From contig JAHFOU010000110.1 in assembly GCA_023261525.1 (NCBI GenBank), positions 1 to 7,299 on the forward strand: a stretch of 7,299 bases of DNA, in the 5' to 3' direction. Positions 1-6,334 of this stretch are shown here, piece after piece; position 1 is the stretch's first letter, and the number at the start of each line of letters is the position of its first letter. The notes under the pieces were generated by a model. That model had not been told where the DNA came from and ran no database searches. It saw only the letters and a list, made by a program, of their open reading frames with translations. Both the position numbers and the translations under genes were made by a program. Origin of the DNA: Planctomycetota bacterium (GTDB lineage: Bacteria > Planctomycetota > SBBH01 > JAHFOU01).

Positions 1-567
1 GCCCGGATCCCGGGCCTCAGTAACAACCTCCCGCCCCTCCGGAACGTACTCGGGGAGCCCGTCAGGCGGGCCCAGTCCCTGGGGTCTGGCATCAGTTCCG
101 TCGCCAACGCCTTCGTGCCCGTCCTCTACCGAGAGGTCTCGGATGATGTCATCAACAAGGAACTGGTCCGCCTTCGCCACGGATTCACGCCCCCCCGGCG
201 CCAGAGAGGGAACCTGGACTTGACGACCGTGGTCGGCTCGAACGGCCAGAACGCCTACGACCGCTGGCTGGAGTTGCACGGGGAGGTGGAGATCGGCGGG
301 CGCACCCTGCGGCAGGCCCTCCGGCGCACCATCACGGGCGCCAACTACCAGCGCATCGGCCCCGACTCGAGCGAGGGCGTGGACAGCCCCCGCATCCGCA
401 TCGTCCAGGGCCTGATCGAGGACTACCGGCAGGCCGCCTACCGCAAGCTCCTGAAGGAGTTCCCCGTCATCGCGGGCGCGGACCGGCGCCGGCTGGATAT
501 CCGCAGCGCCCGCCTCCGCGGACAACCGGCACCGCCCCCGCTACTCCAGGCCCTGAGGGGGCAGTAA
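1..567 (+). CDS. C-terminal part of a large internal virion / polyvalent protein (LPD38-like), 5' truncated
   Basis: The frame is open from base 1 to a TAA at 565-567, giving 188 residues with no start in the window, so the gene begins upstream. A GTG at 115 is only an internal codon: good coding sequence continues before it. Near the beginning is a stretch reading IPGLSNNLPPLRNVLGEPV, and later NAYDRWLELHG, GGRTLRQALRR, ANYQRIG and EDYRQAAYRKLLKEFP. From memory, this pattern is typical of the C-terminal domain called large polyvalent protein-associated domain 38, found at the end of very large phage virion proteins. The position directly before the tail fibre matches T7 gp16, the ejected internal core protein that helps DNA cross the cell envelope. 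The protein is therefore probably packed in the virion. Family recognition is fairly good. The exact role and full length cannot be judged because most of the gene is missing. Confidence 0.72.
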   Translation, partial: ARIPGLSNNLPPLRNVLGEPVRRAQSLGSGISSVANAFVPVLYREVSDDVINKELVRLRHGFTPPRRQRGNLDLTTVVGSNGQNAYDRWLELHGEVEIGGRTLRQALRRTITGANYQRIGPDSSEGVDSPRIRIVQGLIEDYRQAAYRKLLKEFPVIAGADRRRLDIRSARLRGQPAPPPLLQALRGQ

Positions 568-570
568 CCC

Positions 571-1803
571 ATGGCGTTCGCAAGCGAATCGTTCACCGGC
601 GTGGCGGCCCAACAGGTCTACGTTTTCGGAACGGGCACGGGGTCGAGCACGAGTGGCCTCAAGTTCCTGACCTCCGACCACATCTCGGTCAAGGTAAACG
701 GGGTCTCGACGACCTTCACGGTGGCGTCGACCCAACTCTCCTTCACCATCACGGGCGTCTCCATCGTGGGCGGGGAGACCATCCTCGTCACCCGGGCCAC
801 GCCCGTGACGGAAGCCGGCCGGCTCGTAAACTTCGAGGACCTCAGCCACCTCCGACAGAGCGACCTCGACATCTCGGCCAAGCAACTCCTCTTCATCGCC
901 CAAGAGAGCCTGGACGGGATGGCATCGGCCACCTGCCTGAGCCTGGGCGGGGGCGGCCAGTGGGACGCCCTCACCAAGCGCATACAGAACCTGGCCGCGG
1001 GCACGGCCGCCTCCCACGCCATCACCAAGGCCCAACTCGACGCGGCCACGATCGCCGCGGGCGATCTGCCCGCCGTGACGGGGGCCGACAACGACAAGAG
1101 CCTCTGGGTCGTGAGCGGGGCCTGGGCCATCCGCACCCCCACCCAGGCCCGCGTGCATCTGGGCCTCGGCACGGCCGCCACCCTGAACGTGGGCACCGGC
1201 GCGAACCAGGTCGTGCAGCTGGACGGGTCCGCGCGCTACCCTGCCGTGGACGGTCGGAACATTGACCTCTCGGCCCACTCCCTCACCACGGCCGTCCTCG
1301 CCCGCTACTTGAACACCCTGGGGCGCACCCTCCAGTCCACCGAGTTCGACCCGTTCGACTCCACGGGCGCCTGGCAAGAGAACAACAGCAGTCGCATCGA
1401 CCTGGGCACCCTGGACGCGGCCAACAACGGCGCCCCCGACATCACCCTCAACGCGGGGATGAAGTTCCTGACCCTGACCGCGGGCACCTGGGAGATCAGC
1501 TTCACCATCCGAGTGCACAACGTCAACGGCACCGCCAACGTATTCCGACGGTTCGCCTTCCGGATCACGGACGACGTGGACGGCCCCACCCAGGTCACGT
1601 ACTACAACCACCTGGACGGCGTGGACATCGAAGCCGATACCCCGGCCGACCCGCCCGTCCTCATCGCGGACAACCTCCTACTGAAGCTGGCCACGTCCAA
1701 GAACCTCGTGTTCCGGGCCGCCCAGACGGACGGGCTCTCGAGCGACATCCGGGTATCCTACTTCGCCGCCGTCGTGCGCAAGGTATCGGCTTCCTTCACC
1801 TGA
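571..1803 (+). CDS. Tail fibre protein 1, T7 gp17-like N-terminus
   Basis: A 410-residue structural protein, predicted to form a trimeric fibre that contacts the host surface. Residues 1-155 follow the T7 gp17 N-terminal tail-attachment domain. The clearest part is residues 72-115, where LVTRATP, GRLVNFEDLS, LRQSDLDIS and FIAQESLD parallel the T7 run around RLVDFTDGS, LRAYDLN and VAEEARD; next comes a KRIQNLA segment like T7 RRIVNLA. Residues 166-233 form a linker with LGLGTAATLNVGTGANQ, a spacer common in phage fibres. Residues 240-410 are beta-rich and would be the receptor-binding head; a C1q/TNF-like jelly-roll is a guess. The gene starts 3 bases after the upstream stop, with GAGGGGG at 555-561 as ribosome site, 9 bases before the ATG. 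It overlaps the next fibre gene by one base (TGATG). At 410 residues it is shorter than T7 gp17 (553). Confidence 0.88.
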   Translation: MAFASESFTGVAAQQVYVFGTGTGSSTSGLKFLTSDHISVKVNGVSTTFTVASTQLSFTITGVSIVGGETILVTRATPVTEAGRLVNFEDLSHLRQSDLDISAKQLLFIAQESLDGMASATCLSLGGGGQWDALTKRIQNLAAGTAASHAITKAQLDAATIAAGDLPAVTGADNDKSLWVVSGAWAIRTPTQARVHLGLGTAATLNVGTGANQVVQLDGSARYPAVDGRNIDLSAHSLTTAVLARYLNTLGRTLQSTEFDPFDSTGAWQENNSSRIDLGTLDAANNGAPDITLNAGMKFLTLTAGTWEISFTIRVHNVNGTANVFRRFAFRITDDVDGPTQVTYYNHLDGVDIEADTPADPPVLIADNLLLKLATSKNLVFRAAQTDGLSSDIRVSYFAAVVRKVSASFT

Positions 1804-3074
1804 TGGCCTTTAGCAAGCTGACCTTCGTAGGCAGTGGCCAGGGCCCGTACGCCATCCACGCCCTCGACTATCTCTCCACGGCCCACCTGTCCGCCACCGT
1901 GGACGGCTCCCCCGCGACCATCACGGTCGACAATACGCGGAAGGAAGTCACCATCGTGACCCCTACCGTGACCAGTGGGGCCGTGGTAATCGTCCAGCGA
2001 ACAACGCCCCGGCTGGCCACCGAACGCCTGACCCAGTATTCTACTCTGACCACGGGACAGGCCGGCCTGTCCGCGGCCCTGCTCGATCGGGACTATCGCC
2101 AGAACATGATGGTCATGGGGGAGGCCCGGGACCTGATCACAGAATTCGGGTCGATCGGGGTCCTCTCCCTGGGCATCGATGGGCACTGGGCCGGACTCGG
2201 GCTCCGCCTGGAGAGTGTGGGGGCCGGTGTGGAGCCGACGGACGCCGTCGTCAAGTCCCAGTTGGATGCCGTCACAGCGGGAGCCTCCAACTTGCCCGCG
2301 GTGTCGGGGGCCGACAATGACGACGGCCTCTTCGTGTCGGGAGGGATCTGGGCCAAGCGCACGCCCTCCCAATCCCGGACCCACCTGGGCCTCGGCACGG
2401 CCGCTACCCTGAACGTAGGGACCGGGGCCAACCAGATCGTTCAGCTGGATGGGTCGGCCCGGTACCCGGCGGTCGACGGCCGCAACATCGACCTGACCCA
2501 GCACGCCCTGACCGCGGCTATGAACCTGCGCGCCCGGACCACGATCTGGTGGGGCATGCGGACGTCCTTCTTCGCCCCGAACAACTCGACGTCGACCTGG
2601 TACGAATCGAGCACGACCCGCATCGCCCTCAACGACGCCGTCCTCCTGAGTACGGCCGAACTGGATGCGGGGGACACCGAAGTGGACAACACGGGCACGG
2701 GGGCCGCGTCGGGCCTCGGGCTCACGACCGGCGTCTGGCGGATCGTGTTCTGCCTCCACTTCCACAACGACACGGCGGGCTCGGGCACGATCGACTACGG
2801 GTTCCGGATCACGGACGACACGAATGGGCCGACCCAGCAGCTCTTCTTCCTGTGGGCCGACAACGGGTCCGTCAAGCGGGAAGCCTCGAGCGCGACCGAC
2901 AAGCTCTACCTGATCCAGGGCCAACTCATCGTGAACGTGCCCACGGGCAGCCAGAAGAAACTGTGCTTCCGGTCCCGGGCCTTCGTCACGTCCAGTTTCT
3001 CCGCGGACCGGTTCTCGGTCCTCGCCCACAAGCTCACCCCCACCCCCAATTCCGCCTTCCCGACCCTCGTATGA
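1803..3074 (+). CDS. Tail fibre protein 2, paralogue of fibre 1
   Basis: A 423-residue second fibre. Its N-terminal part is diverged from fibre 1 but keeps the gp17 attachment pattern: VVIVQRTTPRLATERLTQYS, then LSAALLDRDYRQ and MVMGEARDL (residues about 61-111). Residues 164-231 repeat the fibre 1 linker; 37 of the last 38 positions of that block are identical. The C-terminal domain is also related: both proteins have LT-x-G-x-W followed by a beta stretch and FRITDD-x-x-GPTQ (residues 334-345 here). It is therefore a tandem duplicate with a diverged base and head, not a split gene. There is no clear Shine-Dalgarno; the ATG shares one base with the previous stop, so it is probably made by re-initiation. 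Both fibres seem able to attach to the tail, implying mixed or alternative fibres with different receptors. That functional reading is inference. Confidence 0.86.
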   Translation: MAFSKLTFVGSGQGPYAIHALDYLSTAHLSATVDGSPATITVDNTRKEVTIVTPTVTSGAVVIVQRTTPRLATERLTQYSTLTTGQAGLSAALLDRDYRQNMMVMGEARDLITEFGSIGVLSLGIDGHWAGLGLRLESVGAGVEPTDAVVKSQLDAVTAGASNLPAVSGADNDDGLFVSGGIWAKRTPSQSRTHLGLGTAATLNVGTGANQIVQLDGSARYPAVDGRNIDLTQHALTAAMNLRARTTIWWGMRTSFFAPNNSTSTWYESSTTRIALNDAVLLSTAELDAGDTEVDNTGTGAASGLGLTTGVWRIVFCLHFHNDTAGSGTIDYGFRITDDTNGPTQQLFFLWADNGSVKREASSATDKLYLIQGQLIVNVPTGSQKKLCFRSRAFVTSSFSADRFSVLAHKLTPTPNSAFPTLV

Positions 3075-3364
3075 ACCAAGGCAAAGACGTCCAGCGCGTT
3101 CTGACGGGCGCCACCGGCACCGGTGCCGGAGCCACCTTCCGCTTCCAGCTCGGCCCCAGCGTGGGCGCCTCGGCCCAGGTCTCCATCGTGGGCACGTCCG
3201 CCACCGTGGCCATCGAGGGCCGCATGAGCCCGGACGCCCCCTTCGCCGTCCTGGCCACGACCAGTGCGGGCGGGGTCATCTCGGTGCCCCAGGCGATGAC
3301 CGAGATGCGCGCGAACGTCACCGCCATCGTCGCCGCGACCATCGAAGTCTGGGTTATGGCCTAG
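3071..3364 (+). CDS. Small beta-rich phage protein (97 aa), unknown role
   Basis: The ATG at 3071 overlaps the fibre 2 stop by four bases (ATGA). This fixes the start, although the frame is open further upstream inside the fibre gene in another reading frame. The protein has alternating hydrophobic and polar residues with many G, A, T and S: LTGATGTGAGATFRF, then AQVSIVGTSATVAIEG, FAVLATTSAGG, and RANVTAIVAATIEVWVM at the end. This layout resembles a widespread class of roughly 100-residue phage beta-sandwich proteins whose last third reads 'Y/M-R-x-N-V-T-A', described by sequence only. It has no signal peptide or membrane span. Between fibre and terminase genes it could be a virion accessory or fibre-associated protein. 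The T7 gene in this position is the holin gp17.5, which it does not resemble. Confidence 0.75.
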   Translation: MNQGKDVQRVLTGATGTGAGATFRFQLGPSVGASAQVSIVGTSATVAIEGRMSPDAPFAVLATTSAGGVISVPQAMTEMRANVTAIVAATIEVWVMA

Positions 3365-3365
3365 T

Positions 3366-3725
3366 ATGCCCAGCCTGAATACGACCCGGCTGGCCACGAA
3401 CCAGTCGACCCTCCCCTTCGCCTCCGCCCAACTGAACTTGCAGGCCGTCCGCGAGGAAGCCATCGGGTTCTGGGTGCACTGCGCAACACCCACCAGCTCC
3501 ATTTGTCAGATCAAGGGAGCTCCCGACACCGCCGCGCTCGCCTTCGGGGCGAACAACGGCATGGTCATCCACACCATTATCGTCACGGGGACGGCCGCGG
3601 CGGGCCAGACCAAGGTGAACGCGCAGGGACACGCCTTCGTGGTAATCCAGGCCCTGCCCATCATGTTCATCCGGCTGGCCAACGGGACGGGGACGGACGT
3701 GTGGAACGTCTACCTGGTAGAATGA
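3366..3725 (+). CDS. Small hypothetical structural-type protein (119 aa)
   Basis: I do not recognise the family. The ATG lies one base after the previous stop, and the gene's own stop overlaps the next ATG by four bases (ATGA), so it sits within a coupled chain. The N-terminus (LNTTRLATNQSTLPFAS) is polar, followed by FWVHCATPTSSICQIKG, then MVIHTIIVTGTAAAGQTKV and FVVIQALPIMFIRLANGTGTDVWNVYLV. The second half reads as consecutive beta strands. Two cysteines (about positions 39 and 46) are close together. There is no signal peptide or convincing membrane helix. Like its upstream neighbour it is probably a small beta-sandwich protein of the virion or fibre; the two may be distant relatives or partners, but I see no clear sequence match between them. 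Codon use is as GC-rich as in the fibres. Confidence 0.72.
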   Translation: MPSLNTTRLATNQSTLPFASAQLNLQAVREEAIGFWVHCATPTSSICQIKGAPDTAALAFGANNGMVIHTIIVTGTAAAGQTKVNAQGHAFVVIQALPIMFIRLANGTGTDVWNVYLVE

Positions 3726-3943
3726 GCACCGAGGACGAACTCAGGGAGGAGCTGACCCGGCTCAGGATCACCGTGACCCGACGGCTCCGGGAGCGGCTGG
3801 AGGACCCGACCGCGATGGCGACCCCGGCCTACTTGGAGGCGGCCCGCAAGTTCCTGACGGACCAGGGAATGGTACTACCCCCTAAGCGGGCCCAGCGGGC
3901 GCCCCCCGTGACGATCGACCTCCCCTTCCAGGACCCTGAGTGA
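3722..3943 (+). CDS. Terminase small subunit candidate (73 aa)
   Basis: The start is an ATG overlapping the previous stop by four bases; the frame is open further 5' but that part is antisense-like filler inside the 119-residue gene. The product has an acidic/basic helical N-terminal half (EDELREELTRLRITVTRRLRERLED) and then TPAYLEAARKFLTDQGM at residues 34-50. This 'x-P-x-x-L-x-x-A-x-x-F/W-L' helix is typical of short phage small terminases, which bind the packaging start DNA and load the large subunit. It ends in a proline-rich, acidic tail (VTIDLPFQDPE) that could contact the large subunit. Its position, four bases overlapping the large terminase, supports the call and matches T7 gene 18 (89 residues), though it has little direct sequence similarity to T7 gp18. 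The assignment rests on both pattern and synteny. Confidence 0.72.
   Translation: MSTEDELREELTRLRITVTRRLRERLEDPTAMATPAYLEAARKFLTDQGMVLPPKRAQRAPPVTIDLPFQDPE
3930..3933 (+). promoter_or_regulatory. Ribosome binding site deciding the terminase GTG start
   Basis: AGGA lies six bases upstream of the GTG at 3940. Together with the GTGA overlap to the small terminase stop, it supports GTG as the start of the large terminase rather than a downstream ATG. Confidence 0.55.
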
Positions 3944-5715
3944 TCCCGCCCCTCCGGGACGCCCCCCTCCTCCAGGACGTGCGCAACTTCACGGCCTCGG
4001 CCTGGAAGCACCTGCGCCTACCCAACCCCACGCCAGTCCAGTACCAGATGGTGCACTGGATGGCGCACGGTCCGGACCGCCTGGTCGTGAAGGGCTTCCG
4101 CGGCATCGGAAAGTCCTGGCTGTGTTCCGTCTTCTGCTGCTGGACCTGGGCCCTGGACGCGGACGCCAAGATCCTCGTGGCCTCGGGCAGCGCCAGGCGG
4201 GCGGGGGACTTCACGACCTTCGTACGGCAGCTGATCGAGACCTGGGACGTCCTGGAAGAGCTCCGGCCGGGTCTGAACGCACTCCGCGACTCCAAACTCT
4301 CCTTCGACGTGTCCGGGTCCGGCATCGCGCACGCTCCCTCCATGACGAGCTTGGGCGTGGGCGGGCAGCTCACTGGCAACCGGGCCGACCTGATCATCGC
4401 CGACGACGTCGAGACCGAGTCCAACAGCGACACGCCCACCAAGCGCGAGAAGCTCGTGGCGCACGTCCAGGAGTTCCCCTCCATCCTCTCCCCCAGCGGC
4501 AAGATCATCTTCCTGGGAACGGACCAGAGCGAGGAGTCCCTCTACCGTTCCCTGGAGGGGAAGGGGTACACCGTGCGCGTGTGGCCCGTGCGGTACCCGG
4601 ACCCGGGCCTGCGCGCCGCCCTGTCCACGACCCTGGCCCCGGAGATCGGGGCGGCCCTGGACGAGGACCCCACGCTCGTGGGGCAGCCCACGGACCCCAC
4701 TCGCTTCCCGGAGGAGGAGTGCTTGGTGCGCGAGGGGGAACTCGGGAGGAGTCGCTTCTCCCTCCAGTTCAACCTGGACCCGCGCATGTCGGACGCGGAC
4801 CGCTACCCGCTCCGCCTCTCGGACCTGGTCGTGATGCCCCTCGACCCCGAGGTGGCCCCCGAGAGGATCGTCTACGGGAATCGGATCGCCGCGGACATCC
4901 CCTGCCTGGGCTTCAAGGGGGACCGCTACTGGACCCCCCTCTCCGTGGCCGAGCGATGCCTGCCCTACCAGGGCAAGGTTCTCGCCCTCGACCCCGCCGG
5001 CCGGGGTCGGGACGGGACGGCCGCGTGCGTCCTCGGACAACTTCACGGCTTCCTGTTCTTGCTGGACATGCAATCCTGGCTGGGGGAGGGCTACTCGGAC
5101 GAGGTCCTGGGGGCCATCGCCCGCCTGGCCGCCCAGTACAAGGTCGCCCACCTCGTGGTGGAGGCCAACTTCGGGGACGGTATGTTGCTCCGCCTGCTCG
5201 AGCCCCACCTCCACCGGAGCGGTCACCACTGCTCGCTGGACGAGGTCAAGCACCACACCCAGAAGGAGCGACGGATTGTGGATACGCTGGAGCCCATAAT
5301 CCAACAGCACCGCCTGGTCGTGCACGACCGGGTCCTGGTGTCGGACCTCCGCCCCCTCCCGGGCCTCTCGGAGGGTGCCCAGCTCCCGTACCGCCTGGCC
5401 CACCAGCTCTCTCGGATTACGAGGGACCGTGGGAGCCTCCACCGCGACGACCGCATCGACGCCCTGGCCATCGGGGCCGCGTGGTGGAAGGACTCTATGG
5501 CACAGGACGCACAGCGCCGCCAGGTAGAGGTAACCCAGCACCTGATGCTGGAGGAGATCGAGCGCTTCCAGCGTCACGCGGTCAATCCGCTGTCACCGCC
5601 CCCGCCGGACCGGAGGGGGTGGCTGGAGAAGGTGACGGGACGGACCTTGACGCCAGGACAGCGTCGGCGGTCGCAACGGCCAGACGGGCCACTGACTCGG
5701 CGGGCGCGAGCGTAG
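3940..5715 (+). CDS. Terminase large subunit (T7 gp19-like DNA packaging ATPase/nuclease)
   Basis: The DNA packaging motor protein: the N-terminal ATPase pumps DNA into the procapsid and the C-terminal RNase H-like nuclease cuts concatemers. It has 591 residues (T7 gp19 has 586). The ATPase shows Walker A GFRGIGKS at 52-59 (K58), the QLTGNRADLIIADDVE segment with Walker B ending at 151-158 (D155, D156, E158), and coupling motif FLGT at 191-194. Other T7-like blocks include PTDPTRF (250-256), LQFNLDPRMSDADRYPLRL (275-293) and FKGD (325-328). The nuclease acidic residues are D351 in LALDPAGRGRDGT, E408 in VVEANFGDGM, and the D503-D507 cluster in HRDDRIDALAIG. The GTG start overlaps the small terminase stop by four bases. 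Residues after about 548 form a proline-rich then arginine-rich tail not shared with T7, encoded opposite a minus-strand gene. Confidence 0.97.
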   Translation: MIPPLRDAPLLQDVRNFTASAWKHLRLPNPTPVQYQMVHWMAHGPDRLVVKGFRGIGKSWLCSVFCCWTWALDADAKILVASGSARRAGDFTTFVRQLIETWDVLEELRPGLNALRDSKLSFDVSGSGIAHAPSMTSLGVGGQLTGNRADLIIADDVETESNSDTPTKREKLVAHVQEFPSILSPSGKIIFLGTDQSEESLYRSLEGKGYTVRVWPVRYPDPGLRAALSTTLAPEIGAALDEDPTLVGQPTDPTRFPEEECLVREGELGRSRFSLQFNLDPRMSDADRYPLRLSDLVVMPLDPEVAPERIVYGNRIAADIPCLGFKGDRYWTPLSVAERCLPYQGKVLALDPAGRGRDGTAACVLGQLHGFLFLLDMQSWLGEGYSDEVLGAIARLAAQYKVAHLVVEANFGDGMLLRLLEPHLHRSGHHCSLDEVKHHTQKERRIVDTLEPIIQQHRLVVHDRVLVSDLRPLPGLSEGAQLPYRLAHQLSRITRDRGSLHRDDRIDALAIGAAWWKDSMAQDAQRRQVEVTQHLMLEEIERFQRHAVNPLSPPPPDRRGWLEKVTGRTLTPGQRRRSQRPDGPLTRRARA

Positions 5716-5866
5716 ACGAACTCCGCCCCAGGATGGCGTGGAGGGACACGAGGATCGTGAGGTCGCGGAGGGAGAGAATGCCGGCCCCGTGTGGGAGCTC
5801 GAGCCCGTGGAAGCTGATGCCCGCGGGCACGGACACGGATGTCGGGGTGATGAGCTTGGAGTTCAT
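5582..5866 (-). CDS. Small phage protein (94 aa) overlapping the terminase 3' end
   Basis: The ATG (complement of 5864-5866) overlaps the stop of the upstream 39-residue gene by four bases, so it is the last gene of the minus-strand chain. Residues 32-75 contain LSLRDLTILVSLHAILG, then SVARLAVATADAVLASR. This recalls a very common small phage protein of unknown function whose pattern is 'L-T-x-R-D/E-Y-F-A-x-x-A-L-Q-x-L-L ... A-x-x-A-x-x-x-A-D-A-x-L'. Similarity to that recurring pattern is the main reason for calling it real. The last residues (PSPSPATPSGPAG) are low complexity. Residues 51-94 lie opposite codons 548-591 of the large terminase. The gene could be shorter if a different stop were used, but none occurs earlier in frame. 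Function is not known. Confidence 0.66.
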   Translation of the reverse strand: MNSKLITPTSVSVPAGISFHGLELPHGAGILSLRDLTILVSLHAILGRSSSTLAPAESVARLAVATADAVLASRSVPSPSPATPSGPAGAVTAD

Positions 5867-5982
5867 GCTGGTGGGAGTTGGCTCTCTAAGAAGGTCACGA
5901 TGGCCCGCTGGTTCGGCTGTCGGAACCAGTCTAGTGCGACCTGGAGGATGTCCCTCTCGTCGGCCGTGTAGGGCTTGGTCAT
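5863..5982 (-). CDS. Very small hypothetical protein (39 aa)
   Basis: A 39-codon gene starting at the ATG complementary to 5980-5982 and ending with a TGA that overlaps the next ATG by four bases. The product is soluble and mostly helical: TADERDILQVALDWFRQPN, then RAIVTFLESQLPP. The frame stays open far upstream, but that part is arginine/proline/serine-rich antisense filler; the internal ATG is chosen because the composition changes there, it overlaps the upstream stop by four bases, and GGAAAG (complement of 5987-5992) lies four bases before it. I do not recognise a family. The clean chaining at both ends supports it being a real gene. Confidence 0.68.
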   Translation of the reverse strand: MTKPYTADERDILQVALDWFRQPNQRAIVTFLESQLPPA

Positions 5983-6074
5983 TGGTCTTTCCGGTGTGCG
6001 ATCGCCTTGGCCACCATGTACCCGTAGAATCCTACGATCAGGAAGGTAAAGAAGATCACGAGAACAGAGACCAT
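5979..6074 (-). CDS. 31-residue single-span membrane protein
   Basis: The ATG is complementary to 6072-6074 and the TGA overlaps the next gene's ATG by four bases. Residues 2-22 are a hydrophobic helix (VSVLVIFFTFLIVGFYGYMVA), followed by a basic tail (KAIAHRKDQ). With the positive end after the helix, the C-terminus should be cytoplasmic and the N-terminus periplasmic. It could be a miniature holin/pinholin-type or lysis-accessory protein, a superinfection-exclusion peptide, or a membrane anchor for a neighbouring product. Size and topology alone do not decide. A run of seven G on the minus strand (complement of 6083-6089) lies eight bases upstream and may serve as ribosome site; the start also shares one base with the previous stop (TGATG). 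Confidence 0.72.
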   Translation of the reverse strand: MVSVLVIFFTFLIVGFYGYMVAKAIAHRKDQ

Positions 6075-6325
6075 CAGAGTGTCCCCCCCGTATCCATCGG
6101 GATCTTGGACCCCGATACCTTCCCACTCGGTCGGTACGCCCGGAGCTTCTTCTCGGCGGCGAGGGCCACCCCGGCCACGTTGGACGCGATGGCCTCGAAG
6201 TGGGACTCGTCCGCGAACATGATGCCACTCCGCTGGAGCATGCCCTGGAGGGCGGCCAGGAAAGCATCCCGGAAGGTCTTGTAGTCGAAATCGGGCTCCC
6301 TGGGAGCCACATCTATGGTGTTCAT
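6074..6325 (-). CDS. Hypothetical protein (83 aa), first gene of the minus-strand cluster
   Basis: I do not recognise the family. The product begins MNTIDVAPREPDFDYKTF and contains an amphipathic helical middle (FRDAFLAALQGMLQRSG, then FEAIASNVAGVALAAEKKLRAYRP) and a polar glycine-rich C-terminus. It has no signal peptide and no strong membrane span; the alanine-rich helix around residues 46-60 is at most peripheral. The ATG complementary to 6323-6325 is chosen; a TTG two codons earlier (6329-6331) is an alternative and is better spaced from a GGGGGTG. Its stop overlaps the ATG of the 31-residue membrane protein by one base, so the genes are probably co-translated. Its 5' end faces the divergent metallopeptidase gene with almost no space between them. 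Confidence 0.7.
   Translation of the reverse strand: MNTIDVAPREPDFDYKTFRDAFLAALQGMLQRSGIMFADESHFEAIASNVAGVALAAEKKLRAYRPSGKVSGSKIPMDTGGTL
6294..6308. repeat. 15-base perfect palindrome (7-base arms, 1-base centre)
   Basis: GGCTCCC at 6294-6300 and its exact reverse complement GGGAGCC at 6302-6308 flank a single T at 6301. The one-base centre is too tight for an RNA hairpin, so a protein-binding site is the more natural reading. It lies within codons 6-11 of the 83-residue minus-strand gene and just upstream of the possible 6315 start of the plus-strand gene, exactly between the two divergent 5' ends. A chance occurrence in GC-rich coding sequence is quite possible. Confidence 0.3.
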
Positions 6326-6334
6326 GCCCAAAGT

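Noticed and set aside
541..1611. Long minus-strand open frame (356 codons) across tail fibre 1
   Set aside because: It is antisense to a clear fibre gene. Its product is G, R, V, E and D-rich without any domain, as expected for an antisense shadow in GC-rich DNA.
1758..3029. Long minus-strand open frame (423 codons) across tail fibre 2
   Set aside because: Same shadow effect. It even repeats the shadow pattern of the frame opposite fibre 1 because the two fibre linkers are near-identical.
2549..3070. Upstream extension of the 97-residue gene frame
   Set aside because: This part lies out of frame inside fibre 2 and is H, R and P-rich. The ATG at 3071 with its ATGA overlap is the natural start.
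3503..3721. Upstream extension of the small terminase frame
   Set aside because: It is out of frame inside the 119-residue gene and has shadow composition; the ATG at 3722 overlaps the previous stop and begins sensible protein.
4018..5577. 519-codon minus-strand frame opposite the large terminase
   Set aside because: The terminase on the plus strand has all ATPase and nuclease motifs; the opposite frame is low-information G/V/E/R-rich sequence.
5716..5866. Possible bidirectional terminator between the convergent blocks
   Set aside because: There is no non-coding space: the coding ends overlap. I saw no GC-rich hairpin with a T run on either strand.
4122..6284. 720-codon plus-strand frame running from inside the terminase past its stop
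   Set aside because: It is P, R and G-rich with no domain, out of frame with the terminase, and runs antisense to the minus-strand small genes.
5983..6312. Upstream extension of the 39-residue minus-strand gene
   Set aside because: The added residues are R, S, P and W-rich and overlap the better supported 83- and 31-residue genes.
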